A DNA stretch of 64,000 nucleotides from Ptychodera flava (GCF_041260155.1 NW_027248277.1:18443872-18507871), one strand, 5' to 3'. Counted from the stretch's first letter, positions 1 through 11,588 are shown. The notes: generated by a model not told the origin, from the sequence alone. Program-made: numbers and translations.

Positions 1-166
1 ATCTCTGCATTTCAGAAAATGTTAGCGAGTGAATACAATTAAGCCCTGGCATCATAACCCAGGTGCAATGCATCGATTTGTGTTTAGTTTACTATCTTAT
101 ACGCGAAGTGCAACATATTAAACGCTACGTTCATTTACACAAAATGTATGTATGAGTACTTTGTAA

Positions 167-403
167 GGTAGTATGCGTCTCAAAATTTTACCAGAGAAAC
201 AAATAACCCAATATTTACCAACACTTGAAATTCAAAATGTCAAAATAAAGTTTCCGTTTTCACAAAAATAGGCCGATGAAAAGTTTATTTACTTCATAAA
301 CTTGAAAGTGAGCCCTCCCCCTCCCCCACCCAAACTAGTGCAAGATCAAAGGTATTGTTAAAAATTGAGAGACCAAATGTCTGTCTGCAAGGAGCATTCT
401 ACC
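167..403. repeat. TTAA-type MITE family 'GGTAG', copy A (shortened)
   Basis: Both ends match the family consensus seen nine more times in this window: GGTAGTATGCG at the left and GAGCATTCTACC at the right, followed by TTAA. The middle reads like the other copies (an 'accagagaaacaaat' block, then 'gaaattcaaaatg'), but about 120 bases of the left half are missing. It is non-coding. Confidence 0.7.
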
Positions 404-407
404 TTAA

Positions 408-1090
408 GACGCACGATTACCCGGTAAACGATTACGGGCTTTCACTGCTAAGATAAATAAGCACGTACAGAGGTATTGAATCAATATGGTGCCGCAGAGC
501 GCTTACTGTTCGAAAAGGCGCATGTGTTTTGTGATCAAGGACCAAATCAGATCTTCGAACAAACATATGGGTGCAGATATGTTGAAGCGTGCTTTAACTT
601 GAGATACCAGAACACGTGTTTGTCATCATGGCGAATTCTTTGATATTTGACAAAAGTCACTGCTGACGAATCAACTTACCCGTTGCAACCTTCAATATGC
701 TCGACTGACAAAATGACCGCAGAACACAGAGATGTGACCTTGTCATGGCGACAGAACGCCAACTCGCCGAAGTAAAAGAATGGAAGTATTCCAAAATGGA
801 ATAGAAATTGTACGAATGAAAAGGTGGTTGAGCGGACGCGCCTTGCTTGATAACAAATGGTATCGAACCGAACAGAACGCGCGTACACGCGGTTTTGCCA
901 GGCGAACATGCTGGAAAAAATACTGGAAATACTGGAAGTATAAGTGCCCCATAGTATATGTAGAATGCCAGGGGTCTATGGAACACTCAACTAATATTCA
1001 CCACGGCACAAACAGGGGCTCTTGGTATGCAGACACTGTCTTTTCATCCCAGACAACCTATATATATTCCAAGAGGGCAATAACTAAATT
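408..1090. other. No gene seen
   Basis: Short overlapping open frames on both strands here (longest 113 codons) show no domain, no repeat and no convincing splice context. I see nothing else in this stretch. Confidence 0.5.
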
Positions 1091-1515
1091 TTCAGAATTT
1101 CCCCTAAAATATGTAAATTAGCTCAAAATATGCAAATTAGCTCTATTTGCATAAATTTGCAAATAAGGACAAAGTTGTAATTGAAAGGCTTTCAAACAAA
1201 TTGGGAGCAGTTTTTTCATGTTTATTTATAACAACCATTTATTATTCACCCATGCATTGATGAACCTTTCACACTTTTCACCAAAAATATGTAGATTAGA
1301 TGGGAATATGCAAATTAGCATTCTTTTTGTATAAATTAGTTTCATAGGAAGCGTTTCAAACAGAAATGATGCACAATTGCCGTTTTTCTCTATCACAACC
1401 ATTTGTTATCTGACGCATGTATTGAACTTTTGACTCTTTCCAAACTATGTGATTAGTCAAGAATATGCAAATTAGCAATATTTGCATAAATTTGCATCAT
1501 AAATAGGGAGCTTCT
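1090..1515. repeat. Diverged tandem repeat, period about 165 bp
   Basis: The block 'tatgcaaattagc.....ttgcataaattt' recurs near 1135, 1310 and 1465. Between the blocks are similar stretches with 'tttcaaac', 'acaaccattt' and 'catg.attgaac'. It is a two-to-three-unit AT-rich array directly beside MITE copy B. Confidence 0.6.
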
Positions 1516-1519
1516 AATT

Positions 1520-1870
1520 AGAAAGCACCTTGGGGACAGGCATTTGGCCTCTCAAACTTTTACAATTCTCTTCTGATATACCACATGTGGGGGTTCATTT
1601 TAAAGCTCTTGGTGAAAGAAAACTTTTCACTGGCTTGGTTTTTCAAAATTCAAAATTTTTATTTTTCTCCATAGAGTAAACACAGAGATGGCGGCCATTT
1701 TGAATTTCTGATATCTGTAAATCTTGGGTAATTTGTTTCTCTTGTACCAAAATTTGCACAGTGACCCCTATTTTTATTCTTGATTTTGAAAGGGAATGAT
1801 TGAAAGATTCCTTGTGCCAGGAAAGTTAGAGCAAAAGTTTAAGTCTTTCACTTTCGAGGTGCATGCTACC
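1520..1870. repeat. TTAA-type MITE family 'GGTAG', copy B
   Basis: A full-length, reversed copy. It starts with a decayed end ('gaaagcaccttggggacag') and finishes with GAGGTGCATGCTACC. The middle contains the family landmarks 'accacatgtgggggttcattttaaagct' (split here only for description) and 'gatggcggccattttgaat'. It is non-coding, about 350 bp. Confidence 0.75.
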
Positions 1871-1876
1871 TTTATG

Positions 1877-2100
1877 GAGACATCATGGTTCAGTGGTTAA
1901 CGTACTGGACTCACGATTGGAAGATGGTGAATTCGAGACCGGCTAGGGTAATGGACTCACATTTTGAGGATGGTGAGTTCATGACTGGCTAGCATACTGT
2001 GCTCATGATTGGAGGATGGTGAGTTCAAGACTTGAGCATCGCCATGATGGTGTGTCCTGGAGCTTTACTTCACTTCTCATTGCTTCTCCCCTATAATATC
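1877..2100 (+). repeat. tRNA-derived SINE-like element with three B-box segments
   Basis: The sequence 'ggttcagtggttaacg' at 1888 resembles a pol III A box, and 'gaattcgagacc' at 1930 resembles a B box, at tRNA-like spacing. The following ~46-bp block with 'gatggtgagttca' is repeated twice more, at about 1969 and 2018. There is no complete tRNA fold, so this is a SINE or tRNA pseudogene rather than a functional tRNA gene. Confidence 0.5.
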
Positions 2101-4700
2101 CCTATGTATATCATGGGCCATTAGAAATATTGCAGTGCCAGTAATTTCTGTAGCTGTTCTGTATCCCACAAGCCTTCAACAAATTTGATGATCCAAAGTG
2201 TAGGTAATGATCATCCAATAAAGTAACCACACATTCCCAAATTATTGAACATATGAAATTCAGACTTTTCAACATCCATACCGGGTCTTGAGCTCACACT
2301 TATGACAAATCTATTCTGAAAACTGAACAGTACATTTACTATTTCACGTCTGTTTTTATTTGACAATATATTCTGGTATATGCATAATACAATGTCATTG
2401 ATAAATATAATAAATATTCATTACAAAATTTTTGTTGACTTGGTCATTTATATTATTTCAATAAATATCAGGAAAGTTGTAAAATTGTAAATATCTAAAT
2501 CATAATAAAGTAAAATAATAAGCAATGATCCAATGAAAAGTGATAACTGAACAATTTCTTTGATTTGTTCTCTTGAAATATTTGATATATAAAATCAATG
2601 CTACTTGACAATTGAAAATCAAAAAGATTCTGAACTTTGTGTGCATTGCAGCTGTTATGAGAAATTGGCTTCAAGCAAAAATACAGTAATCATATATAGC
2701 AAGGCTAACCATGACTCTCCACAAGGAAAGATTTTTTTCTGCATTTCACATGTAATGATGCAGGGCTATCTCAAATCCTTGTTAGAAGGACACAATGGCC
2801 AATTCTTGTATATTTTCTATAGATCAAGAGCACATACATCAAATTCTGTGTCATCACATCTTTCAAACACTGTCAATTATATGGCCAGGTAAATCAAAGT
2901 ACACAAGTATACCGTACTAATGCAATTCATCCAACAAACAGAAGCAAGTTGTCCTCTCAATAGTTTCTAACAACACCAATGGCAAAAAGTTTACTTATTC
3001 TTTCATATTAAATAACCAATATACACTGCCTGACAATGCTGATTGCCTTATTTCATTTCTTTCTCTCCATACTTTTTGCCAAGTTTGAAAGAAGTAGGAA
3101 AAAAGCCTGTTAAAATATGATTTTAGCCAGGAAAAAATTGAGACAAAATGGCTTCCGGCGACATATATTAGATTGTATCATGAAAAATGCTCTGTGTATA
3201 GGCAAATCATGGCATGTAAATTGTACATGTACTTGTGTTGGTTTGAAAGAGATTGGTCCAGGCATCCCTGAGTAATGGCATTGGACATGAAAAAATTGGT
3301 ACAAATAATGGATGCCTGGTAGTCATATAGTGGATTGTATCGTGAATACAATATCATACCGTATATTGATGGTGCAAATACAGAGATCTGATTGTTCGGA
3401 TTAAATTTGAAAAACATCCATTGAATGGATGAAAAAATAAATAATAAATAGATATACTATAAATACTTTGATGAATAAGTGAAGTGACATATTTGCTGAT
3501 GAAGCTGTATTGTTTTCTCCATTCTTAGAAATTGTACTTACAATTACAGTGAAATGGTTTTACACAGGGACCACTAGAAAAATGAGTCATAGGTCTAGGA
3601 CAAGCTGGGAAAAAAATCTGGTCATGACTTATTCTGTAAATCAGTCTGTCTAAATGTTAACTGAAAAATATGAAACTGCTATTGCCCAATAGGAAGCCTC
3701 GCTATAAATAAAAAATGCATTTTCTAAATGGCTGTTTGTACATTTTTGAGTGTGTGATTGTCAAACAACAAATACAAATTGTCACCAGTTTCATCCTGAA
3801 GGAGTGGTAACTATGAAACTGTAAATGTACAAACGCCCTACAGATGGATTTTGCAACAATTTAACATGAATCAGACAATGTTCCACCGAAAGAACATGGC
3901 AAGTGAAGAAACATGACTGGAAACCACAGGCAAATTTAGGGCAATACAGAATATCAATGTAGATACTAGATGATGTCATCACAAGCATGTAATATTCTGA
4001 TAAAAATGCTTGAAGGTATAGTGTGGAGGCACACATTGCCAGAACTAATACCATGAAAATTCAAGATGCAGCAATGTGTGTGGAATATTGGAATGTAAAA
4101 AGTAAAATTCATATGTTCACTTTTCTAGAAGAGCAGATGCTTTTGAAAGAAAAGAAAAACAGGAACTGGGTCACAAAATGGAGATTGCTACAACAAACAA
4201 GTATAGCATAAATTTACATTATTTCACTGCAATGAGTGTATGACAGAAAATACTGGCATATCCATTAATGACTGATAACTGCAAATCAGTCAGAAATAAC
4301 CAACATAACTGTGATGAGAATTGGTGATCAATGAACGTGGTGTTTGTCAATGCTGATCAAAAAGTGACATATGTGCAAGGTCAATAAACTCACAAATTTC
4401 CATGACTTTTGAAGTCATTCAAATTTTTTCTGCTCAACAAACATCAAACATAGGGATAATACTGATGTGTGTTAAATTTATTTCAGGATGAATAATTAGA
4501 CAAGGAAATTTCTGAAAGATGATAATTTCATTTTGTTTTGAATTATGGTTTTTCAGCTGTTGCATATAAATTTCAGACCAGGCTCACTAGATCAATTTTC
4601 ACGAAGATCCTTGGACCTAAATTGATTTTTCAAGATCTTTCAAAGATTGTATGAACCCTGTACATGTGATGACACATATTATGGCATGTCAATGATCTAT
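2100..4700. other. AT-rich stretch with no recognisable gene
   Basis: Open frames of 62-95 codons occur here (for example 2605-2892 plus and 3791-4054 minus), but none has a domain or usable splice signals. A ~62-bp segment is duplicated: 'ggaaaaaattg.gacaaa...gattgtatcatga' near 3125-3182 and again near 3290-3350. Nothing else stands out. Confidence 0.5.
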
Positions 4701-4709
4701 GATGGTCAA

Positions 4710-6323
4710 TTATCCATGACAATTATGACGTGGAATGCAGTCTCTGTGCAGTCCATTATTACAATTAGTGCAAACAGTCCTTGATCGATGCCGGACGCCA
4801 GTAGGACGATTGGAGCATACGCAGCAATCTCGCTCTCTGTGACCTGACAGTCTTCTCAGTTGACCCATGTTGTTGTTGTTGTTATTGTCATTGTTATGTT
4901 CTTCATCATCACCATTACGAGTAGCAATGTGCTCTACTACTAACGCTTCAATCACCTCCTTGTAGAACTCTTCACGGGTAAATATGTGCTGATCAGTTGT
5001 GTTTTGCTTGTAGATAATGTACGCATTCAGCATCATTCTGTGAAGAATGTTAAATACCATCTTCTTCCAGTATTTCATGGATTTGCGTTCATCATTGTAA
5101 GCAAAGAGCATCATATCACTGATGTCTACACCACACATGTACTTGTTGTATGTTGTAACGATGACAGGTTTAGGAGGGTTGTTATGATCTGGGTCATTCT
5201 GAGCTGGCTCATGAGTTGACAACATCAGTACTGGTTTGGGTTTGATAGCTTTTCACGGTAGGCAGCACATAAGACCTCACCCTGTCTGGCATACACTGTT
5301 TCACCAACCTGGGGACGGGCATTTCTTATCATGGCAGGAATGAATCTTCTATTATGGCGAAGCGTTCCAGTCAGGTAGGTTTCCATGTCGAGCAGGTCTC
5401 GTGCGAGTGGAACACTAGTATAGAAGTTGTCGACCACTACATGATGAGATTTCCTCAATAACCGAGCTTCTCTGAGTAAATCAATGACAACATCATAGCC
5501 TAATCCATTTTCTCCACCTCGGTCTCGCCTGGCACCACCATATGCACGGAGTTGTAAATATACCCAGTTGACGCCTCACATACTACCCATAATTTCATGC
5601 CAAACTGTGATGATGTTTGTTTGGCATAAACTGGATAAGGTCACATCGATTTCTACTACCAACCATGCTTTCATCAATACTCAACATTTCCCTTGGTTTG
5701 TAGTGTTGTTTGAACTTTCTGTTACAGTGGTCAATCAAGTTCTGGAATTTATTTCGTGGATCATGTCCAACTTCACCTCTGTCAGGAATTGCACGATTGT
5801 CAACAATGTGGAAAAACTTCAGCAAAAGTTGGAATCTGTTTCTTGAAAAAATCTTTCGGAACCAAGGTGTTGATTGAGAGCGGTACTTTACCTCCCAGTA
5901 GTCGGCAATTCGATTTTTCTGAATCAGACCCATGTCCAAAATTATTGCAACAAACGCTTTGATTTCACTGACCGTCGTCGTACCACCAGCACGTATCCAT
6001 CGCCAGACTCTGGATGCGTGGCCCAAGGCTCTGTGATTGCGCTCGATAAAACTGGCGGCATAACGATTGGTTTCGATTACAAATGATCTGACAAGTTCAA
6101 TTGTAAAGAATAGCTCAAAGTAGGCAAGAGGGCTGGCATCTCTCGATGGTGGACGGACGGGGCCCGTAGCTTCTTGGAAAATTACATGGTCACGAGCTGG
6201 CTCAGGCGGAAACACACGAAACCATGGATTGGGAGGCCTTCGATCAAATTCCTCACCTTCTGAATCAGTATCGCTGGGTGCCTGTAAATCTAAGGCGTCA
6301 CTGACATCGCTTTCCGAAGACAT
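4710..6323 (-). pseudogene. piggyBac transposase (DDE_Tnp_1_7), frameshifted
   Basis: The protein starts MSSESDVSDALDLQ with an acidic N-terminus. The PiggyBac core follows: IDESMVGSRNRCDLIQFMPN carries the first catalytic Asp, VVDNFYTS the second, and GVDISDMM the third, with KYWKKMVFNIL after it. It ends in a Cys/His-rich zinc domain (CCVCSN, CTNCNNGLHRDC, HNC), as in many piggyBac proteins. The reading frame is lost between about 5595 and 5460 (at least two shifts around the KLWVVCEASTG stretch) and again at 5225, where a stop interrupts the frame before MLSTHEPAQ. An N-rich run (about 4870-4900) precedes the zinc domain. All three catalytic Asp survive, so inactivation looks recent to intermediate. 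The family cuts and pastes at TTAA; this copy cannot make a full protein but could have supported nearby TTAA MITEs in the past. Confidence 0.88.
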
Positions 6324-6673
6324 TTCTTATCGATGAAAAAAGAAAAACTGCACCGGCGAAGCAGACTACAAAATGTCAGCAAACCGTCCGCCATGTTCTC
6401 TGAGTGACGTCGTATCAACCCGTGACCCCTATGACCTCTCAGGTAAATACATATCTGCGCACGTTCCAAGCCCCAACAAATCACAAAAACGTAAATTTAG
6501 ATGAACTTTGCGTTTATGAAGGGAATTTCGCCGTTTTAGACGAGGAAATCCGACATTTTCACAAAACTGTACTTCATTACAAGGACGTTGCAAAGGTCGG
6601 CCGATCGATCGGCCCGTGGCAATTTGCATAACAACAGGTGGGCCGATCGATCGGCCCGGGGGCACTCAAAGTG
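4710..6673 (-). mobile_element. Degenerate piggyBac-like DNA transposon
   Basis: A piggyBac-family transposase reads on the minus strand (4710-6323). Its upstream side ends at a TTAA (6674-6677). Read inward from that TTAA the terminus is CACTTTGAGTGCCCCCGG, similar to the CCCTTTGAGCGCC ends of the small TTAA elements at 34442 and 59221. Just inside lie two copies of the palindrome GGCCGATCGATCGGCC (6599-6614 and 6641-6656), probably subterminal repeats. I could not find the matching terminus beyond 4710, so the low-coordinate boundary is only the end of the coding region. Confidence 0.8.
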
Positions 6674-7505
6674 TTAATAAAGTAGTTTCTTTATTTAATG
6701 CAACATTAACATATGATCTATTTAAACCCTACATCGTACACTGTAAAAATATCGGACGCCAGACGCGTCTTTACGCGTTCAAAATGTAGATGTCGGTGTT
6801 CAAATTTGAACGGCTAGTGTTCTTATTGTTAACACTAGTGTTCATATTATTAACAATGATGTTCTAAACCTGAACACGTAGTGTTAACAACTATCTCCTT
6901 CAAGTGTTCAAAAACTCAGCATCACAGAAATTTTACAATACTGTGAAACAATTAACAATCTTTTGTGTTTTTTACTTTACAATGGCTATATTAACTTTAC
7001 TACTGCCTCGCTGTCCGGCATACGTATACGGATTTCGGTGTAACGAATTTCACAATAAGTGGAAAATATTTCCGGTCTACAATTGCTGAAAGCATGTTTT
7101 TTCTAAAAAAGGAAGTATAAAAATAATTTTACACGTTTATTACGGGTTGAAATTTTGAAATTTTGAAAAGAAAATCAAAAAACCACCATGAACGTTTTAA
7201 TTTTAACATCGGCGTGCAAGAGGCGTTCTACTTCTTAACACTTGGTGTTCAAGTTTGGTGCCTTTTCTTATCCCATGATGCATCAAAACGGAAGTTGCGA
7301 CATTTTTCTTGTAAGCGCACGCTGAAGTCGTGATCGTGCGAAAGCAAGACCAGAAAGGGTAAGTTTTCTCTCCAAAATATTAAAAGTATTGGATTTTGAA
7401 GCATCTGTATTATTATTATCCTTGAAATTATTGTATTGTACTTTGAAAAAGCTTAACTACGTGAAGAAACCTTTATTTCTTTCAGTGGCTGGTGGACCAT
7501 ACACT

Positions 7506-7636
7506 AGCTGTGAATACGCAGCAGTGTTTTGGGCCATGGGGTATCGATCGCACTCGGGTCAAGGGTCATCACTGTAGCGATTACCCTTGACCCGAGCGCG
7601 ATCGATATGCCATATTACCGCTGCGTAATCACAGCT
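7506..7636. repeat. Foldback (imperfect inverted repeat), 131 bp
   Basis: The left arm AGCTGTGAATACGCAGCAG... pairs with the right arm ...CTGCGTAATCACAGCT, and the inner arms 'atcgatcgcactcgggtcaa' and 'ttgacccgagcgcgatcgat' pair closely. The loop is about 15 bp. It lies inside an exon-like segment of the 2.7-kb insertion. A short CTA repeat may flank it, but I cannot call a target duplication with confidence. Confidence 0.75.
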
Positions 7637-8160
7637 AACACATGTCTTTTAGTAACCACAATCGCATGTAAATTTAAAACTTTAGTTAAACATCGAAGAA
7701 TATTGTTTTAGCATTTGATAGTTGGCTTTGCTTTTACTTTTCATCAGTTGATGACACGAAGAAGCCAATATTTTGTAACATTGACGAAAAGAGGCACTGT
7801 ATACAAAAGTCACCCCTTTTCCTTAACCTAATAAGGCCAAATTGTCTTTCATTTGAAGTCTCATGTCGCCATATTATCTATTGTTGCATTATTTTCAGGA
7901 TGTGAAAAGTTGGATGAACGTGAAATCGAAGCTATCGGTACAGAAATTGAAGAATATGAGTGTACAGATAGCTGTCTGGAAACAAGCTTGAGAACCTCAG
8001 TTCATCTCTGATGTAGATTTGAACTTTCGAGGGTTAGTAACTGAATTGATAAGTTTCTGTATTTTGTTCTGAATTTATCTGAGCTATGTCCAGAACGCTA
8101 TGATTAACTAAATGTTACTGGAGAATAAGCTTTCAAATACTTGTAGTCGCCCTTATCAGA

Positions 8161-8296
8161 TGCAATGGTGGAATGAAGAATTAAAGCAGAAAGCCACAGA
8201 AAATTCACAGTGAAAAATGTACACTCTAAATTTCGGAATTTTCTGAAATTTACACTCTGAATTTTCTGTCGCTTTCTGCTTCAAATCTTCATTGCA
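8161..8296. repeat. Foldback, about 136 bp
   Basis: The arms are TGCAATGGTGGAATGAAGAA at the left and TTCATTGCA at the right. Inner arms 'gcagaaagccacagaaaatt' and 'aattttctgtcgctttctgc' pair almost completely. It is non-coding and internal to the 2.7-kb insertion. Confidence 0.7.
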
Positions 8297-8876
8297 CCCT
8301 GGCATTGATAAAGGAGACTTCACGTCTTTGAAGGCTTATGCCAGTAACATTTAGATGATCATGGCCTGCTACCAAATCTTTGATTATTTTATATTTTAGA
8401 TCACGACGTCTTTTGTTCTCGGTTGTTACTGATTTTAGCTTTGCTGTTAAGTACGTAGACCTTATATCATAGGTGAATGTGTGGCATCATCCTCAAATGT
8501 TTACATCCCAAGCGTTTTCTTCATTTCGGCCAGTACGATTCATTTAATATTTGGAGTACAGGTTTCCGGGGATTTTCCTAATCATATATGTACAAGTTAT
8601 GATGAAATACACAAAATTGTATTTTTGAGACATTAAAGACATTTCAGACATTTTTAAGACATAAGGAATTATCAAAATGTGATATATTCAAGTAAGCCAA
8701 ATTTTTAGCTTTTTCAAACAGATGTTTTCGTACGTTTTTGCAAGTATGAACATATAACGTAATCCACAATAAGTAAAACCTGTTTTGTCACTACTTTGTT
8801 CATATTGTTTGAAAACGATCTACAGTGTTTATGGGGATTTTCTTTTGTTTATTTTTGATAGGAAGGTGTTAATTAG

Positions 8877-8956
8877 CGTTGGTGTTTTCCTCTGACAAAC
8901 TTTACAAAGTGGCCATATGGCCACTTTGTAAAGTTTGTCAGAGGAAAACACCAACG
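8877..8956. repeat. Perfect 80-bp palindrome
   Basis: The sequence is its own reverse complement from 8877 to 8956, centred on GGCCATATGGCC (8911-8922), with no loop and no mismatch. It lies inside the 2.7-kb insertion next to the right-hand GTTCAA cluster. Perfect spacer-free palindromes of this size usually decay quickly, so it is either young or maintained. Confidence 0.9.
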
Positions 8957-9614
8957 GTGTTTATGTGCCCAATTGACACTAAATAATTGTATTTTACTAA
9001 AGGAATTTTTTTGTATTTTTAAATAAAATAATTTTACTGAATATAAGTGGTCTGTTTTGTTATTTCCAGGCTTGAACACCCCATGAACGCGCAAAATTAA
9101 AGGTGTTCAACAAGTGCATATCATGTGTTCTAACCTTTAACACACTTATCGTTGAACGGCGTCCATGCGTTCAAAAAGTGTTACAGCCCTTTGAACGCGT
9201 AAAAGCGTTCAATTTTTGAACACATTTCCCGTGCAACGTGTGTTCAGATATGGAACACCATGGTGTTCAATATAATGTCTGATGAACGCGTAGCGTTCAA
9301 AATCTGCACACGTATGTTCAAAAATTGAACGTTGGTTGAACACGTAGTGTTTAATTCTGAACGTTTAGAGGCGTTCAAAAAGTGTTACAAAAAGGCGTTT
9401 AATTGGTGTTCTATCCTTGAACACTTCAAACCCTACATCGTACATCTAGGAGCCAGAAACGTTTCAAATATCACTGATCGCGATTGGATGTTTTTCCTTC
9501 TGAATATAGAAAAGCCGGCGCGCAGCGAGAGTCGTGGCGCGGCATAACCAAAATTTTCATGACAATTGTGCAGTTTTATGATAAAAGCATGAGATTTGGT
9601 GTGAATGTAGATTA

Positions 9615-9990
9615 TTATAATACGAGCCACCTCAGGTTAAGCCTCGTTCTGATGTGGCGGCAATTTTAAAAATGGCGACCATCAGTCACCGTAAAATCCG
9701 ATAGTTGCTGCTTTACGGATTATTCTATGGAGAAATGTGGATGTATTTCCATCATAAATTCCTATTTAGATTACTATTTGCATTTTTTATTGTTTTAAAA
9801 TCAATCTGGATACAGGTAGAGCCTCATTCTGGTGTGGTGGCCATTTTTAAACATAGCGACCATGAATTACTGTAAAATCCAATAGTTGCTGTTCTACGAC
9901 TGATGCTGTGGTGAATAGTTACCACCATAGGCCTAAGTGCCTATTAAGATTAGCCTACTATTTGCATTCTTAATTATTTTATAATTTTAT
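9615..9990. repeat. Two-unit tandem repeat, period about 190 bp
   Basis: Unit 1 (from about 9618) has 'aagcctcgttctgatgtggc', 'atggcgaccat' and 'aaaatccgatagttgctg'. Unit 2 (from about 9810) has 'agagcctcattctggtgtgg', 'atagcgaccat' and 'aaaatccaatagttgctg'. Both end in a 'tactatttgcatt' segment. It is non-coding. Confidence 0.7.
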
Positions 9991-10797
9991 TTTACCAGAA
10001 TATTATTGACAATAGGGCTGCCTCAAGGCAAAATTGGAAGATTCAAAATTGCCAAAATTGAATGTTTTTTACCATAAGCAGCTGTCAGGTATTCTGTGAA
10101 GACTACCAGAATGTAGGCCTACTGTTCAGAGTTTTTTATTTTATTCTTATTTGTAATCGTTGATGCACCAGTTTTAGCCATCTTTAGAGTTGTTGCTGCT
10201 GTAGCCGCAAACGGGCGACACACTCACGATGTTTGCAAACTATAGGCCTAGATAGTTCCATGGCGGTGGTGGAGAGGGTATGGAGCGTCCGAGTGTAAGA
10301 ACAGCCTGTCCCATGTTCTGCCAATGGATGGGTGTTCTTGAGTAGAAATGTTGAATATGTGCAATATTTTGGCATTCTAATTATAGTTTCTAAACTTAAC
10401 AAATTAGCGCATTGACAAGTTTTGCACGGCGTTCTTGATCATTAGGCCTAACGTGCAAAACTGTTCGGGGAATTTAACCTAATCCCTCACTCTCGTTCAT
10501 CTACATTCATACGTAGGCCTACATACAAAATAGCATAATACTTACTGTATAACAAATCCTGACGTTTTTAACGCTAAAAATAACATTTTCTTGCGGAAAA
10601 TCTCTTACAAGTTAAAATCCTCATAATTGTCAATGCTAGACTCTGATATTTATTATGTAATCTACCATCAGTACATTAATGGCGCCATTTAAAATTTAAC
10701 CACTTAGAGAACACGATCAAGTTTTTATATTATTTTTGGCTATATGCATTATGTTATATACATTAATTTTTATAATCCACTTAACACAAAGCTGATT
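9990..10797. other. No gene seen
   Basis: AT-rich sequence with several TAGGCCTA motifs. A 72-codon minus-strand frame (10184-10402) has no recognisable content. I see nothing else here. Confidence 0.5.
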
Positions 10798-11588
10798 TTG
10801 TGTAATTTGATATTAATATTCTGATTTACAAATTGCTTTTAGATATTTCAACATCAATTTACACAAATATGGATTTATGCCCATAATATTTCGAACATCG
10901 TATATTTTGGGACTAATTTCTTGGATGTACATAATTTGTTATTTAATGGACAAACGTGGTACAATAGTCATTAAATTGTATTAGTTCATTTTCTTTCGTT
11001 TTGTCAAACATGAGAGGCAGGGAAAGGAAAGCTCAAACACAATCCTACACTTTTGTCAGTCATATCCGTGCTTGGCACTCCCGGACCTGTGCTTGCTTTT
11101 GCATGGCTAGTCAGCTGACGAAGAGTATTTTATTCCTTTACATGGTGTTAACATAGGCTAAAACAACAAGATTAAACGAAAATTCAAAACATTTGCCAAT
11201 TATCATCTTGTTATCCCCTTGGCACATACATCCAAGACCTAAGCAAGGTAGTGTTGACTGGCCAATTATTTGATCAAATGTGAGCTATTCTTTCCAATAC
11301 AAAGAGCGACACCCCAGTCAAGATTGAAACATAAACCTCAGATATTTTACGTAGTTTAGTATTCACAATAAAAAATTGCATATTGAGTGACATACAATTA
11401 AAGTAAAATTTATTCCCCAATGTTGGAATTTTGAACATCTAAATTTGAACTACTTTATAAAGTGTAGAACCAATAATTAGATCACCCAAGTATCGGATAC
11501 ATGTTTTTAACTAAAGAACATCCTGTTAAACTTGAGTTAATTTTTAAAGATTAGAAACGATAATTAAATCAATTAAATTGGATATATG
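10798..11588. repeat. Direct repeat flanking the methyltransferase gene, copy 1
   Basis: About 780 bp that recurs at 17797-18570 in the same orientation at roughly 90 percent identity by eye. Shared landmarks are 'ggtacaatagtcattaaatt', 'cccggacctgtgcttgcttt', 'caaagagcgacaccccagtc' and 'aaagaacatcctgttaaact'. It lies downstream of the methyltransferase stop codon. It has no open frame, no terminal repeats and no poly(A), so it may be a segmental duplication or an unclassified interspersed repeat. Confidence 0.8.

Larger units (their letters stand above)
6724..9444. mobile_element. Unclassified 2.7-kb insertion flanked by a 17-bp direct repeat
   Basis: The 17-mer AAACCCTACATCGTACA occurs at 6724-6740 and 9428-9444 and looks like a target-site duplication. 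The enclosed DNA begins CTGTAAAAATATCGG and ends ATCCTTGAACACTTC, with no clear terminal inverted repeat. Both flanks (6770-6915, 7225-7260, 9065-9425) are crowded with about twenty GTTCAA or TTGAAC hexamers in both orientations. Inside are three foldbacks (7506-7636, 8161-8296, 8877-8956) and intron-like signals (donor 'gggtaagtttt' near 7355, acceptors 'tttctttcag' at 7486 and 'attattttcag' at 7899). After the last acceptor one frame reads CEKLDEREIEAIG and stops after 36 codons. No transposase was seen. A 17-bp duplication fits target-primed insertion better than known cut-and-paste families. Confidence 0.5.

Noticed and set aside
657-1121. Overlapping frames of 69-113 codons on both strands
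   Set aside because: They overlap in opposite directions, show no domain and have no splice context; chance frames.
1880-1945. Functional tRNA gene
   Set aside because: A and B boxes are recognisable, but the acceptor stem and complete cloverleaf are not; it fits a SINE better.
2605-2892. 95-codon plus-strand frame
   Set aside because: Begins with Cys-containing residues, but no recognisable domain, no start context and no neighbouring exon.
6724-9444. Classification of the 2.7-kb insertion as a hAT or Mutator element
   Set aside because: The 17-bp flanking repeat is longer than the 8- to 11-bp duplications of those families, and no matching terminal inverted repeat was found.
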